From a virus: a stretch of DNA of 54,059 nucleotides. Below are positions 41,436 to 49,002 of this stretch, piece after piece. Where the stretch lies: positions 1-54,059 of the IMG/VR virus record IMGVR_UViG_3300042292_001176, one strand, 5' to 3'. The notes beneath the pieces are model-generated. The model was not told the DNA's origin. It was given only the letters and a program-made list of their open reading frames with translations, and ran no database searches. The position numbers and the translations under genes are program-made. How positions within the stretch are numbered: position 1 is the stretch's first letter; the number at the start of each line of letters is the position of its first letter.

Positions 41436-41934
41436 CTTGTTCCTGTCCTGTGAACTTGTCCCTGATCTTGACGAGTCGGTTGTACACGGATTGCGGGGAC
41501 TTCAATCCGAGGACCGATGCAATGCGGGTCATGGTGTACCCGTCATGGCGTAGACGTATGATGGTCCATTCCTCCTCGGTCAGGTCGGGGATCTCCAGAC
41601 GGTGCATCCGAACCTCGACCGAGATGTCTTCACAAAGTGTATCAGTTGTCACGGGGATCTTCAAGCGAGGTCCCGACGACGTGAACCGGAATCCGTTCGA
41701 GGTCCAGTAGCTGTAGTGGACGGCGCCCCAAAGGAACGACTTGAGGAAGGTGACGACCGTGGATTTGGATGGGTCGTAGACCGTGGCCAGGAGCCGGTCG
41801 GTATGGAGGTAGGCTTCGCTCAGGATCTCGTGCTTGTCCCAGAGGGGGAAGCGCTTCTTGCGATGGGCGTCGTAGGCCCACATCGTGAGGAAGCCCATGT
41901 GGTCCCGCGCATCCCGGCTCCGGTTGATCTCCAC
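41398..41934 (-). CDS. Sigma-factor-like protein
   Basis: 178 residues from GTG 41934 with AGGAGG six bases ahead. The C-terminal part LTEEEWTIIRLRHDGYTMTR followed by IASVLGLKSPQSVYNRLVKI has the form of sigma region 4. The N-terminal part has region-2-like aromatic helices (FLTMWAYDAHRKKRFPLWDK; FLKSFLWGAVHYSYW). It may redirect host RNA polymerase, since no phage RNA polymerase is seen. Alternative: a transcription factor with only the region-4 HTH. It sits after the lysis genes and before the nuclease. Confidence 0.68.
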   Translation of the reverse strand: MEINRSRDARDHMGFLTMWAYDAHRKKRFPLWDKHEILSEAYLHTDRLLATVYDPSKSTVVTFLKSFLWGAVHYSYWTSNGFRFTSSGPRLKIPVTTDTLCEDISVEVRMHRLEIPDLTEEEWTIIRLRHDGYTMTRIASVLGLKSPQSVYNRLVKIRDKFTGQEQDATRNDTAPPPD

Positions 41935-41943
41935 CTCATCCTC

Positions 41944-42168
41944 CTACTCCTTCACGAAGCTTGGAGGAACAAGGTACCAACCTTCTGGAATCGTGATCCG
42001 GTTCTGGGACAAGGTCCACTCACCGTTGATCCGGTGGTACACCTTGATCGCGCTGTTGGGTCCCGTCCGCATCGGAGACTCTTCCGGCACGAAGACGGTC
42101 CTGCTGCTGCATCCAGTCACGAATGCGCTGACCGCCACGAGCAAGAGTGTCCCGGTCAGGATCAGCAT
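41944..42168 (-). CDS. Outer-spanin-like lipoprotein
   Basis: 74 residues from ATG 42168. Hydrophobic signal (MLILTGTLLLVAVSAFVTGC) ending in a lipobox with Cys20, then a short periplasmic domain with TVFVPEESPMRTG, IKVYHRINGEWTL and ITIPEGWYLVPP. This C-terminal pattern recurs in phage lipoproteins of lysis cassettes. It should be lipidated and sit in the outer membrane, joining with the coiled-coil membrane protein of 42488-42757. Its first half lies in another frame of the gene 42020-42253, an overlap typical of Rz/Rz1-like pairs. Confidence 0.7.
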   Translation of the reverse strand: MLILTGTLLLVAVSAFVTGCSSRTVFVPEESPMRTGPNSAIKVYHRINGEWTLSQNRITIPEGWYLVPPSFVKE

Positions 42169-42253
42169 CAACCGCACTGTTGCCAGCTTGGATTCGACGG
42201 TCCAGCCACGAGATAAGGGCAATCGTGATCTGTGCGACGATGCGTTCGAGCAC
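42020..42253 (-). CDS. Small phage protein overlapping the spanin-like gene
   Basis: 77 residues from GTG 42253 with GGAGAA ahead. It starts LERIVAQITIALISWLDRRI, a hydrophobic-amphipathic helix, then QAGNSAVDADPDRDTLARGG and QRIRDWMQQQDRL. This AxDADPDR...R.G.R.R.W pattern recurs in small proteins of podovirus lysis regions. The last 50 residues lie in another frame of the lipoprotein gene. Function unknown; possibly membrane-associated and part of lysis. Confidence 0.65.
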   Translation of the reverse strand: MLERIVAQITIALISWLDRRIQAGNSAVDADPDRDTLARGGQRIRDWMQQQDRLRAGRVSDADGTQQRDQGVPPDQR

Positions 42254-42290
42254 GGGGAGTTCTCCGAGTACCAGTCGTCGTAACCCTGGG

Positions 42291-42491
42291 TCACTTGGCC
42301 CCCACTGCCTCGCTGCTCACGTTGTTGTCCCGGGCGAAGAACCCGATGCCAGCCACGCCAAGCGCAGCGAACACAGCCTGCAGGTTGAACACGGTCTCGG
42401 GATCGGTGTCAAGCAGGTACGAGACCTGGGTCGCGATGATGCCGATGGCGGTGAGGATTCCGACGGCGGTGGTCTTCCAGCTGCCCTTCAT
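42291..42491 (-). CDS. Holin-like small membrane protein
   Basis: 66 residues from ATG 42491 with GGAGCAAGCA. Two membrane segments (TAVGILTAIGIIATQVSYLL and LQAVFAALGVAGIGFFA) separated by a short DTDPETVFN loop, then a polar tail ARDNNVSSEAVGAK. This layout and tail occur in phage holin-type proteins. It would form the inner-membrane hole at lysis. It is ATGA-coupled to the coiled-coil membrane protein upstream. A one-mismatch decamer spans its stop region (42298). Confidence 0.7.
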   Translation of the reverse strand: MKGSWKTTAVGILTAIGIIATQVSYLLDTDPETVFNLQAVFAALGVAGIGFFARDNNVSSEAVGAK

Positions 42492-42757
42492 TGCTTGCTC
42501 CGTTCGAGGCGGTCAAGACGGGCGGCAAGGTCACGCAACCTTTCGTCCGTCTGTTGGTCTTTCATGGTACTCACGACCTGGGCCTTGGCCAAGTCCGAGA
42601 CGATGCTGCTCAGCTCCTTGACCTGCTCGGTGGTTGTCTCGAGCTGCTGATCCTTCTTCCCCATGTGGAGGAGGATGGTCCCGATGCCGATGCAGATCGC
42701 GACGAACTGTGCCCATGAGGCGACCAGTTGCGAGGATTGCTTCGTCTCCGGTGTCAT
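42488..42757 (-). CDS. Membrane-anchored coiled-coil protein, inner-spanin- or holin-like
   Basis: 89 residues from ATG 42757 (ATGA). One N-terminal membrane helix (SWAQFVAICIGIGTILLHMG about 14-33) and then a continuous coiled coil (DQQLETTTEQVKELSSIVSD; DERLRDLAARLDRLERSKQ). This is the layout of inner-membrane spanins (Rz-like), with the coiled coil in the periplasm reaching the lipoprotein encoded downstream. A class of holins has a similar layout, so the role is not certain. Confidence 0.7.
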   Translation of the reverse strand: MTPETKQSSQLVASWAQFVAICIGIGTILLHMGKKDQQLETTTEQVKELSSIVSDLAKAQVVSTMKDQQTDERLRDLAARLDRLERSKQ

Positions 42758-43152
42758 CCGAGGATCTCCCCCTTGCGCTGCTCGGTGAGGAGACCGGCGG
42801 ACACGAGGTAGTCCATGCCGGCCACGGTCTGCGGATCGTTGCTCACGATCTCCTGTGCGGCAGTGGCCAGCGTGAGGAACCGCCAGGTGATGGGGTCCGT
42901 GTTCGCCGCCGTGCGAATCCCAAGGAGCTCGGCCTCGGTGAACCGCAGCAGGAACTGGTACGCAGTCCACACGCGGGGAACAACGGGCGGCTTGAATCGG
43001 GGGGTCTCACCGGGCGCGTAGGTCCAGCCCTTGTCCGGGAACTCGTCGGCCTGAAGCTCGATCTTGTGCGGAGCCGGAGTCGGGGGGACATCGTGTTCCC
43101 GAACAAAAAGAACGACGTTCTCAGTCAGGTTGACGTATGCGTACCAACTCAT
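42754..43152 (-). CDS. Hypothetical protein between fibre and lysis genes
   Basis: 132 residues. A beta N-terminal half (WYAYVNLTENVVLFVREHDV) and an all-helical C-terminal half (VWTAYQFLLRFTEAELLGIR; PITWRFLTLATAAQEIVSND; GMDYLVSAGLLTEQRKGEIL). The C-terminal pattern recurs in phage proteins placed next to tail fibre genes; some are thought to help fibre assembly, which is unproven here. ATGA-coupled on both sides. Confidence 0.7.
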   Translation of the reverse strand: MSWYAYVNLTENVVLFVREHDVPPTPAPHKIELQADEFPDKGWTYAPGETPRFKPPVVPRVWTAYQFLLRFTEAELLGIRTAANTDPITWRFLTLATAAQEIVSNDPQTVAGMDYLVSAGLLTEQRKGEILG

Positions 43153-44048
43153 CGCGTGACCTCCGTCAAGATGCTGAGATGATCGACTTCGACTCGTCCT
43201 GCGCCACCGTTGCCGCCGGAACGGATGCAGACATGGGGCGCGAAGAAGCTAGAGGAGGTCATGTCGATGTTGTAGGTGGTCATTAGGGTTACGGTCGTAA
43301 TGGTGTGTACCGTTGCCCCACCGATCTTGATGGTGTAGGTAATCACACCCGCATTGTATTGCGTGAGGATCTGGATCGTGCGCCACGCCGCGTTCTTGAG
43401 GACACCAGTGCTGAAGTCGACGTAACTGATGGTTGACATCTCGGCATCAACCCCTGTGTATCGAACGGTCCAGTTGGAAAGATCCTTGGTCATGTAGACC
43501 GCGATGCCTGTAACTCCGTACCCAGAGACCTGAGAGTGGAAGTCGGCGCCATCTCCGAAGCAGACACCCACTTCAAATGGGTTTCCTGCTGTAGGAAGGG
43601 TAGGCACACGAACCACGGCAGTGACAGTGTTTACCAACTGCTGCGAAGCGGCGCATCGGTAGTTCATACCGTCGATGCGCGTGAAGCCGCCGAGGCTGGC
43701 GGTGTTGGTGGATGAGATTCCAAATCCACCGACAGCCGTGGCGGTAAGCCCAACGTCCAGAGCTCCGGCGCGATCAACGTACGCCCCGTAAGTCTGAGAG
43801 GTCACGGGGCGTACGTATGCAGCTCCTTGGATGTAGCTTTGGAAATCGCCGAGACCGTAGCCTTCGGTAACTGCGTATGCCTGAGTGATCGGTGGAACTC
43901 CGCCGCCGCCGCCGACCTCGACGCCGCCGGCGGTGGTGCCGTCGCCGATGTACAGCTTCTTGGTGTCGGTGGCGAAGATCGGCTCGCCCTGTAAGGGAGT
44001 AAGCGCGAGTCGATCGTTGTTGTTTCCACGACGGATCTGTAGAGGCAT
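43149..44048 (-). CDS. Tail fibre with RRG...GDGTTAGG N-terminal domain
   Basis: 299 residues. The N-terminus (LQIRRGNNNDRLALTPLQGE followed by FATDTKKLYIGDGTTAGG) is the small attachment domain found in many phage fibres and in Mtd-type receptor-binding proteins. A glycine run follows, then a beta-rich C-terminal domain (NTVTAVVRVPTLPTAGNPFE; WRTIQILTQYNAGVITYTIK) resembling a concanavalin-type lectin. Likely the receptor-binding fibre. It is encoded on the leftward arm, away from the other virion genes. Confidence 0.82.
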   Translation of the reverse strand: MPLQIRRGNNNDRLALTPLQGEPIFATDTKKLYIGDGTTAGGVEVGGGGGVPPITQAYAVTEGYGLGDFQSYIQGAAYVRPVTSQTYGAYVDRAGALDVGLTATAVGGFGISSTNTASLGGFTRIDGMNYRCAASQQLVNTVTAVVRVPTLPTAGNPFEVGVCFGDGADFHSQVSGYGVTGIAVYMTKDLSNWTVRYTGVDAEMSTISYVDFSTGVLKNAAWRTIQILTQYNAGVITYTIKIGGATVHTITTVTLMTTYNIDMTSSSFFAPHVCIRSGGNGGAGRVEVDHLSILTEVTR

Positions 44049-44057
44049 GGTTGATCC

Positions 44058-44633
44058 TTAGAGGACGTTGAAGTCTTCGTTGAAGGCAGCAGGAGAAGTG
44101 AAGGTTCCGTAATCTCGGTTGGTTCCAAGAGGATAGAAGATAAATCCGTAGTCCCAGCCCGCTGGCAACATCTGCAGCGTGAACGTGTTGAGCACGATGT
44201 TGGCATCGGAGACGTTCTGGATCTGGTAGACGTTCGCGCCAGGGACGGAAAGGTCGGCCGCGAATCCGAAGTTGTAGTTGTCCGGGACCGTGATGGTCGC
44301 GCTTGTGTTCAGCGTGAAGTTGAGAACAGTCCACGAACCTGGGTTGACCGAGTAATCCCCTGGGTTCAGGCGACCCGAGCTGATCTTGTAGTACACCGTT
44401 GCCGCAACACCAGAGGTCTGCACCAACCGGATGTCGATCGACGAATCAACACCCGTGATCTTCATCGTGTTGCTGTGCGGGTTAGTTCCCTCGTAGTACG
44501 AGAGCGTCGAGTCGGAGTAGATATAGAACGGGTCGGGTGTAAAGTCACCGACCGGAAGCGACGGCACAATCCTGGGGCGGTAGCTCCGCACCGTGATCCA
44601 CGCCATGGGCTGTGCTCGAGATCGTCGCCTCAT
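44058..44633 (-). CDS. Beta-rich tail-fibre-region protein
   Basis: 191 residues, strand-rich with many Ser/Thr/Asn/Tyr (DPFYIYSDSTLSYYEGTNPH; NFTLNTSATITVPDNYNFGF). It has no Cys and a basic N-terminal tip (MRRRSRAQ). Probably a fibre subunit or adhesin accessory, judged by composition and position between two fibre genes. No family recognised. Confidence 0.68.
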   Translation of the reverse strand: MRRRSRAQPMAWITVRSYRPRIVPSLPVGDFTPDPFYIYSDSTLSYYEGTNPHSNTMKITGVDSSIDIRLVQTSGVAATVYYKISSGRLNPGDYSVNPGSWTVLNFTLNTSATITVPDNYNFGFAADLSVPGANVYQIQNVSDANIVLNTFTLQMLPAGWDYGFIFYPLGTNRDYGTFTSPAAFNEDFNVL

Positions 44634-44636
44634 GAT

Positions 44637-45563
44637 TCACCCCAGGAAAACACCAACCAGGAAGTAGTGGATCTTGCCGCTGCCAACGGATGATGCGCCA
44701 GTCTGTGCATCCATTGTCACGACGGGCAAGTTCGTTGCCGAAGCCAAGTGGCTGACAACGATCTCTTCGCAACCCATGGTCGAGAACTCGAGGCCCGCGC
44801 CAACGAAGACCGAGCTTGCCGAATTGAGGGTTGCAGCGAAAACGCTAGCGGCGTTTGTAACGGCACTGCCTGCCGTGGTGTTGGCACCAACGGAAAGATC
44901 CGGAGGAAGTTGGTATCCGGCACCGATTCCGACTGCGCTTGCCGTGCTTCGGGGAGTGGAGACGGGGGCTCCAAAGCTACCAACCGTCGTAGCAAGAGCG
45001 TTGTTGGTGGGCCAAAAGGTCGCGTAGGGCGGAAGCGCAGTCCAGATTCCTTCGTTCGAGAAGTCCGGAGTAGTAGACGCGCTGGGGGTTTCCTTCAGGA
45101 TGAGGTCTCGAGGTAGGCAACGAATCGTGGAAGGCCCAACCGGAGAGTTGTCCTTGCTCTGCGGGAACCTACCGAACGGCATCACGATTGGAGCCGTGTA
45201 GCCGGTGGGCCAGGAGGCAGTGCTAAAGGACGTGGGAACTGATTCGCCCGACAGCACGAAGTTGGTGGTGGAAACCACGTACATCGGGAAGACGTAGAGC
45301 CGGTCGTAGGCGTTCGGAACCTTGACCGGGAAGTGGTTGTCCTGATTGCGGATGGTCCACGGTTGGAACCTCGAAGCAAGCAGGGGGGTCGTGAGCGAGG
45401 GGGCAGTGATAACTGTGGTACCGGAGGTCGAACCGTTGGTTCGAGCTTGTCCAGCGTTGCCGTAGTACAGGACGAACGGCTGCGAGGCAAGGGTGGCAAT
45501 CGCGCCGAATCCCCAGTTGGCTGGTTCAACTGCACGGAATGTCTGAATCGGGTTGTTCGGCAT
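44637..45563 (-). CDS. Tail-fibre-region protein
   Basis: 308 residues, Ala/Ser/Thr/Pro-rich and uncharged, with strand-like alternation (QPFVLYYGNAGQARTNGSTS; RLYVFPMYVVSTTNFVLSGE; KIHYFLVGVFLG at the end). It looks like an extended surface protein of the tail. ATG 45563 has GGAG ahead and overlaps the ERCC4 nuclease gene by 38 bases. Function inferred from context. Confidence 0.7.
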   Translation of the reverse strand: MPNNPIQTFRAVEPANWGFGAIATLASQPFVLYYGNAGQARTNGSTSGTTVITAPSLTTPLLASRFQPWTIRNQDNHFPVKVPNAYDRLYVFPMYVVSTTNFVLSGESVPTSFSTASWPTGYTAPIVMPFGRFPQSKDNSPVGPSTIRCLPRDLILKETPSASTTPDFSNEGIWTALPPYATFWPTNNALATTVGSFGAPVSTPRSTASAVGIGAGYQLPPDLSVGANTTAGSAVTNAASVFAATLNSASSVFVGAGLEFSTMGCEEIVVSHLASATNLPVVTMDAQTGASSVGSGKIHYFLVGVFLG

Positions 45564-46074
45564 GGGTGATGGCTCCGTTGATCAGGAGTCTTGCGACTTC
45601 TTCCCCCACTGATCTGCGCTGTTCGGGGGTGGCGGCTGGAAGGTAGAGGATCTGGATGTGGCGTTCAAGACAGATGCGGTGAAGGGCGTCGACCACCAGC
45701 CATGGGTCCACATCGAGCTGGCTTCTGGCCGTCCTGACCAGGTGGCCGATCGTCCCTTCAAGGATGAGTATCGGATGGGCGCACTCGGATCGCAGCCGGT
45801 CACAGGCCTTGACGAATCGCTCGCGACCAGTGGGGGTGAGCAGGTTCGAGAAGAGCTCGGGCAGGTGCTTCTTGCGCTCGATCAGGACCTTGGACTCGAA
45901 GCCTTCTAGGGCGTAGTCGCCGGTCTGTAATCGTTTCTTGACGACCGTAAGTGAAACGGTGCAGGACCGCTTGTCCGTAGGGACATGGGCATCGTCGAGC
46001 ATGACGATGTTGGCCGGGAAGATGAGGGGCGTCTTCTCCCGGTCGTCCTGGAGGATGGTCCAGCTGCGCTTCAA
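45526..46074 (-). CDS. ERCC4-domain nuclease
   Basis: 182 residues from TTG 46074, whose last two bases form the previous stop (TTGA), with AAGG ahead. DDREKTPL (9-16), TGDYALEG and VLIERKKHLPELFSNLL are the three catalytic blocks of the ERCC4/XPF-Mus81 nuclease family (D-R-E, G-D-Y, E-R-K). No helicase is attached. It would cut branched DNA in recombination or replication. The decamer copy at 45828 encodes part of LLTPTGRERF beside the third motif, and a near copy is at 45602. Confidence 0.85.
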   Translation of the reverse strand: MKRSWTILQDDREKTPLIFPANIVMLDDAHVPTDKRSCTVSLTVVKKRLQTGDYALEGFESKVLIERKKHLPELFSNLLTPTGRERFVKACDRLRSECAHPILILEGTIGHLVRTARSQLDVDPWLVVDALHRICLERHIQILYLPAATPEQRRSVGEEVARLLINGAITHAEQPDSDIPCS

Positions 46075-46361
46075 CCGACGACAGCCTTGGTCTCCCGGTC
46101 CACCCGGGACAGGATCTCCTTGATCCGGCACTCGGCGATGCGGAAGGCGGACGCGATCTCGGGGATGGTGAGGACCCGGGAAGCACGGACGATCTGCTTC
46201 TCGATGCGACCGCCGGGAGTGACGATCGGGTTGGTGGGTACACCGTGGCGGCGGGCCAGGTCGAAGACCCGCTTGCGGGAGAGGCCGACCTCATCGGCTA
46301 CCTCTGCTGCGTTGACTCCACGGTTGAGAAGGGCGACGACCTTGCGATGGTTGGCTTGCAT
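46071..46361 (-). CDS. Helix-turn-helix protein
   Basis: 96 residues. HRKVVALLNRGVNAAEVADE followed by VGLSRKRVFDLARRHG is a clear HTH (residues 5-40), and a second one is suggested by ASRVLTIPEIASAFRIAECR. It is Arg-rich. Probably a small DNA-binding regulator or an adaptor for the nuclease with which it is TTGA-coupled. Confidence 0.75.
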   Translation of the reverse strand: MQANHRKVVALLNRGVNAAEVADEVGLSRKRVFDLARRHGVPTNPIVTPGGRIEKQIVRASRVLTIPEIASAFRIAECRIKEILSRVDRETKAVVG

Positions 46362-46364
46362 GGT

Positions 46365-48428
46365 TCAGGTGTAGATGGTGCGTTCGTAGCGGATCGGAAC
46401 AGATCGACCCAGCAGCTGGCACAGTCTAGCCCAATATCCCTGGGTTGTCACGTAGGTGAAGGCGTCACGGAACAGGGTGTCGAGGCGGTCAACAGCGGTG
46501 TCGCTACGGCAATCGAAGTAGATGGCGTCGTACACGTTGAGGAACATGAGGATGTCAGGGGATGGTGCGTTGATGGAGGGGAGGGTGCGGTGCAGCTGGT
46601 GCTGGATGCGGAGCAGGACGTTGCCGGCCGTGCATTGGATGGGCATGTTCACGATCTCGGAGATGTCGTAGGCATCGCCACCCATGAAGCGACGGGACTG
46701 CCCGATGAGGGGGAGCGCCACGTACCCACGGGCACGGGTCTCCCGGATCAGGGTCTCTTGCCAGTGCCACAGGCCAGGGCGCGAGGCGGAGCGGGTCTTC
46801 ACGATGTTCTCGCAGATGGACATGGGCACGACGACGCCGGTCATCTTGAAGACTTGGGTCTGGAGGGTGGGCGCGCCGGCACGGAAGAGGTCGCCGAAGT
46901 TGGCACCCTTGGCGGCCTGGCGGTACACCTTCTTGAAGTCAGGGTTCTCCTTGATGTCGGGCCCGAAGACCTGGACGGCACGGCTGGTGTGCAGGTCGAG
47001 GGGTGGGTCGGCACGGAAGGCAGCGAGGAGGTCGGCGTCACCGGATAAGAGGCCGGCCACGACCATCTCGATCTGAGACAGGTCGTACCCGACGATGTGG
47101 CCCCGGGTCCAACGGCTCCGGTAGAACTTCTTGATCTCGTCGGGGTCGGTCTGATGCCGGAAGTTCTTGCAGGTGATGCGGCCCTGCAGGGTACCACCCT
47201 CGCCGCCGGCCCCGTCCTTCGAGGCAGTGGGGGTGACGAACCACGTGGGATAGGAGACCCCCACTGGACTGTTGGGCCGGGCCACGAGGCGGGAGGATTT
47301 GTTGGTGGGGTCCATCCGCTGGTGACGGAGCAGCGGGTAGAGGTAGGAGGAGAGGAGCTTCTGGTGGGAGGAGTAGGTGCCGAGCAGGTTGAGCTGGTCC
47401 GCGAGATCAGTGGGGGGCTGGAAGCTGAGGAAGAGCTGGCGGTTCACGTCGTTGACCGCGATCTCCTTCTTGGTTTCGGTGAGCTGGAACAGGGGGTGGG
47501 ATCGGATGGCCGGGTCACGGTTGTGCTCGATCCAGGTGCAGGCCGATTGCATCAGGGCCAGTTTGGACTTGGCACTTCCTGGCCCGGTGAGTACGAGTCC
47601 GAGGGAGGCAGCGGCATCTTCAGCATCCCGCATCCGGGACACCACGGATTGCTCGAGTTCGGATAGGCCCGCCCGGTCCATAGGCACTCCTGATTCCGAC
47701 ATGCGGACCACTGTCCAGATGGTGTCGGAGTAGTGGGTGATGCACTCGGGCGAGAGCTTGTCGGTGTCGGGGTAGTCGGTGCGGATCCGGCGGCCGAGTT
47801 CGGTGCAGGCAAGCAGGGTGTTGTGGGTGTCGGCTGCGTTGTACCGGTGGAGTTCGGGGTCACGGGCGTCGTGGTATTTCTTGTCACGGTCGAGTTGCTC
47901 CTTGGGGTAGGCGTGGGTTCCGAGGATGGGACCGAGGGCTTTGAGTGAGCGCTCGGGCCGGAGCTCGGAGTGCAGGTAGTTGAGGACCGAGAGGTCGATC
48001 AGGGTTTGGTGTTCGAGGTGGAAGCGGAGGTCGGGCTGGGATCGGAGGTACAGGAGGTCGAACTGCAGGTTCATTCCGAGGATGGTTCGGGAGTGGGCGA
48101 GCCATCGGGCGAGGTGCTTGCGGTGGGCGGGGATGTGAAGCTGGAAGACGAAGGTGGGACCGGGACGGAGGTGGGCCAGGTCACCATCACGATCGGCAAC
48201 GGTGACGGAAACGGTTTGAACCAGATCGCGGATGGGGCATCCGTCCACGTCGACGGATCGAGCGGGGTGGAAGACGGACTGGGTGGGGAGGAGTCGGCCG
48301 GCTGCGGTGAATCGGGTGATGCCATAGGTCTCGATGTCCAGGCTAATGGTGCGGGGGTCGGGGCGGCTGGATGTCGGGGTCGGTGGGGACAGGGGCGCAG
48401 CCACGGATGGTGGAGGAGAGGAGTTCAA
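46365..48428 (-). CDS. Family A DNA polymerase with 3'-5' exonuclease
   Basis: 687 residues. Exo I DIETYG (31-36), Exo II NLQFD (120-124), Exo III YNAAD (196-200). Polymerase motif A YDLSQIE (448-454), motif B RQAAKGANFG (503-512), NMPIQ (594-598), motif C NVYDAIYFD (631-639), in which Tyr and Ala replace the usual His and Glu while the catalytic Asp634 is kept. It starts at TTG 48428 with GAGG, overlapping the UDG gene by 86 bases; the first 26 residues are Ser/Pro-rich. Replicates the phage genome with the SF3 helicase. An inverted decamer pair (47225, 47257) sits in a Gly-rich loop at about 388-405. Confidence 0.92.
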   Translation of the reverse strand: MNSSPPPSVAAPLSPPTPTSSRPDPRTISLDIETYGITRFTAAGRLLPTQSVFHPARSVDVDGCPIRDLVQTVSVTVADRDGDLAHLRPGPTFVFQLHIPAHRKHLARWLAHSRTILGMNLQFDLLYLRSQPDLRFHLEHQTLIDLSVLNYLHSELRPERSLKALGPILGTHAYPKEQLDRDKKYHDARDPELHRYNAADTHNTLLACTELGRRIRTDYPDTDKLSPECITHYSDTIWTVVRMSESGVPMDRAGLSELEQSVVSRMRDAEDAAASLGLVLTGPGSAKSKLALMQSACTWIEHNRDPAIRSHPLFQLTETKKEIAVNDVNRQLFLSFQPPTDLADQLNLLGTYSSHQKLLSSYLYPLLRHQRMDPTNKSSRLVARPNSPVGVSYPTWFVTPTASKDGAGGEGGTLQGRITCKNFRHQTDPDEIKKFYRSRWTRGHIVGYDLSQIEMVVAGLLSGDADLLAAFRADPPLDLHTSRAVQVFGPDIKENPDFKKVYRQAAKGANFGDLFRAGAPTLQTQVFKMTGVVVPMSICENIVKTRSASRPGLWHWQETLIRETRARGYVALPLIGQSRRFMGGDAYDISEIVNMPIQCTAGNVLLRIQHQLHRTLPSINAPSPDILMFLNVYDAIYFDCRSDTAVDRLDTLFRDAFTYVTTQGYWARLCQLLGRSVPIRYERTIYT
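47225..47266. repeat. Inverted decamer pair in the polymerase gene
   Basis: CAGTGGGGGT (47225-47234) and ACCCCCACTG (47257-47266), 22-base spacer. They encode the loops N-S-P-V-G-V-S and V-T-P-T-A-S of the polymerase, in a poorly conserved stretch before motif A. Confidence 0.92.
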
Positions 48429-49002
48429 TGTGGTCCTCGACGGTGTAGATCAGGGAGTTGTTGCGGAGGATGGCGGCCGGGTGCAGGGTGGTGAAGACCG
48501 GGATGGTGCGGCCCGCGATTTGGTGTGGCTTCCCGTTGCGGGCGATCGCGTCTTTATGAGAGCAACGGGAGCCCAGGTGGAGACGATGGAACTGGGCAGC
48601 AGCGTCGGACCCAAGCAGTAGCACATGGATTTGAGAACCTGGGTGGGCGTCGAGGATGGAGCGGAAGTCGGAGTCATGAAAAGAAAAGCAAGCCTTGTAG
48701 TCGCGCGCCTTGGCGTCGGGCTCGGGTCCGCAGCGGGCGAGGTAGGTGCCGTAGATGGTACACAGAGTGGAGAGGTCGGCAAGCAGGATGTCACGGAGCA
48801 GGCGGCCGGGCTTGCCGACGAACGGCTCGGAGTGGACGTGCTCGTGGTAGCCCGGGGTCGGGCCGATCACGATGAGGACGGGGGCATCCGGTCCCGGCAA
48901 TCCCCACCTGGTGGTGGGGACGCCGGGGTTCCGGGGCGCCTGCTCCCAGCGGAGGCAGGCACGGCAGTCAGGCTGCGGGGGCAGCAGGGTTAGCGGGATC
49001 AA
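48343..49002 (-). CDS. Family 4-like uracil-DNA glycosylase
   Basis: 219 residues from TTG 49002, with GAGG six bases ahead. CRAC (13-16) plus Cys91 and Cys105 in ARCGPEPDAKARDYKACF give the four ligands of the iron-sulphur cluster seen in family 4 UDGs. GPTPGYHEHVHSEPFVGKPG (47-66) is the catalytic/uracil-binding block and TLHPAAILR (172-180) the HP(S) motif. It would remove uracil or help replication. The first Cys block follows the start closely, as in the family. Confidence 0.82.
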   Translation of the reverse strand: MIPLTLLPPQPDCRACLRWEQAPRNPGVPTTRWGLPGPDAPVLIVIGPTPGYHEHVHSEPFVGKPGRLLRDILLADLSTLCTIYGTYLARCGPEPDAKARDYKACFSFHDSDFRSILDAHPGSQIHVLLLGSDAAAQFHRLHLGSRCSHKDAIARNGKPHQIAGRTIPVFTTLHPAAILRNNSLIYTVEDHIELLSSTIRGCAPVPTDPDIQPPRPPHH

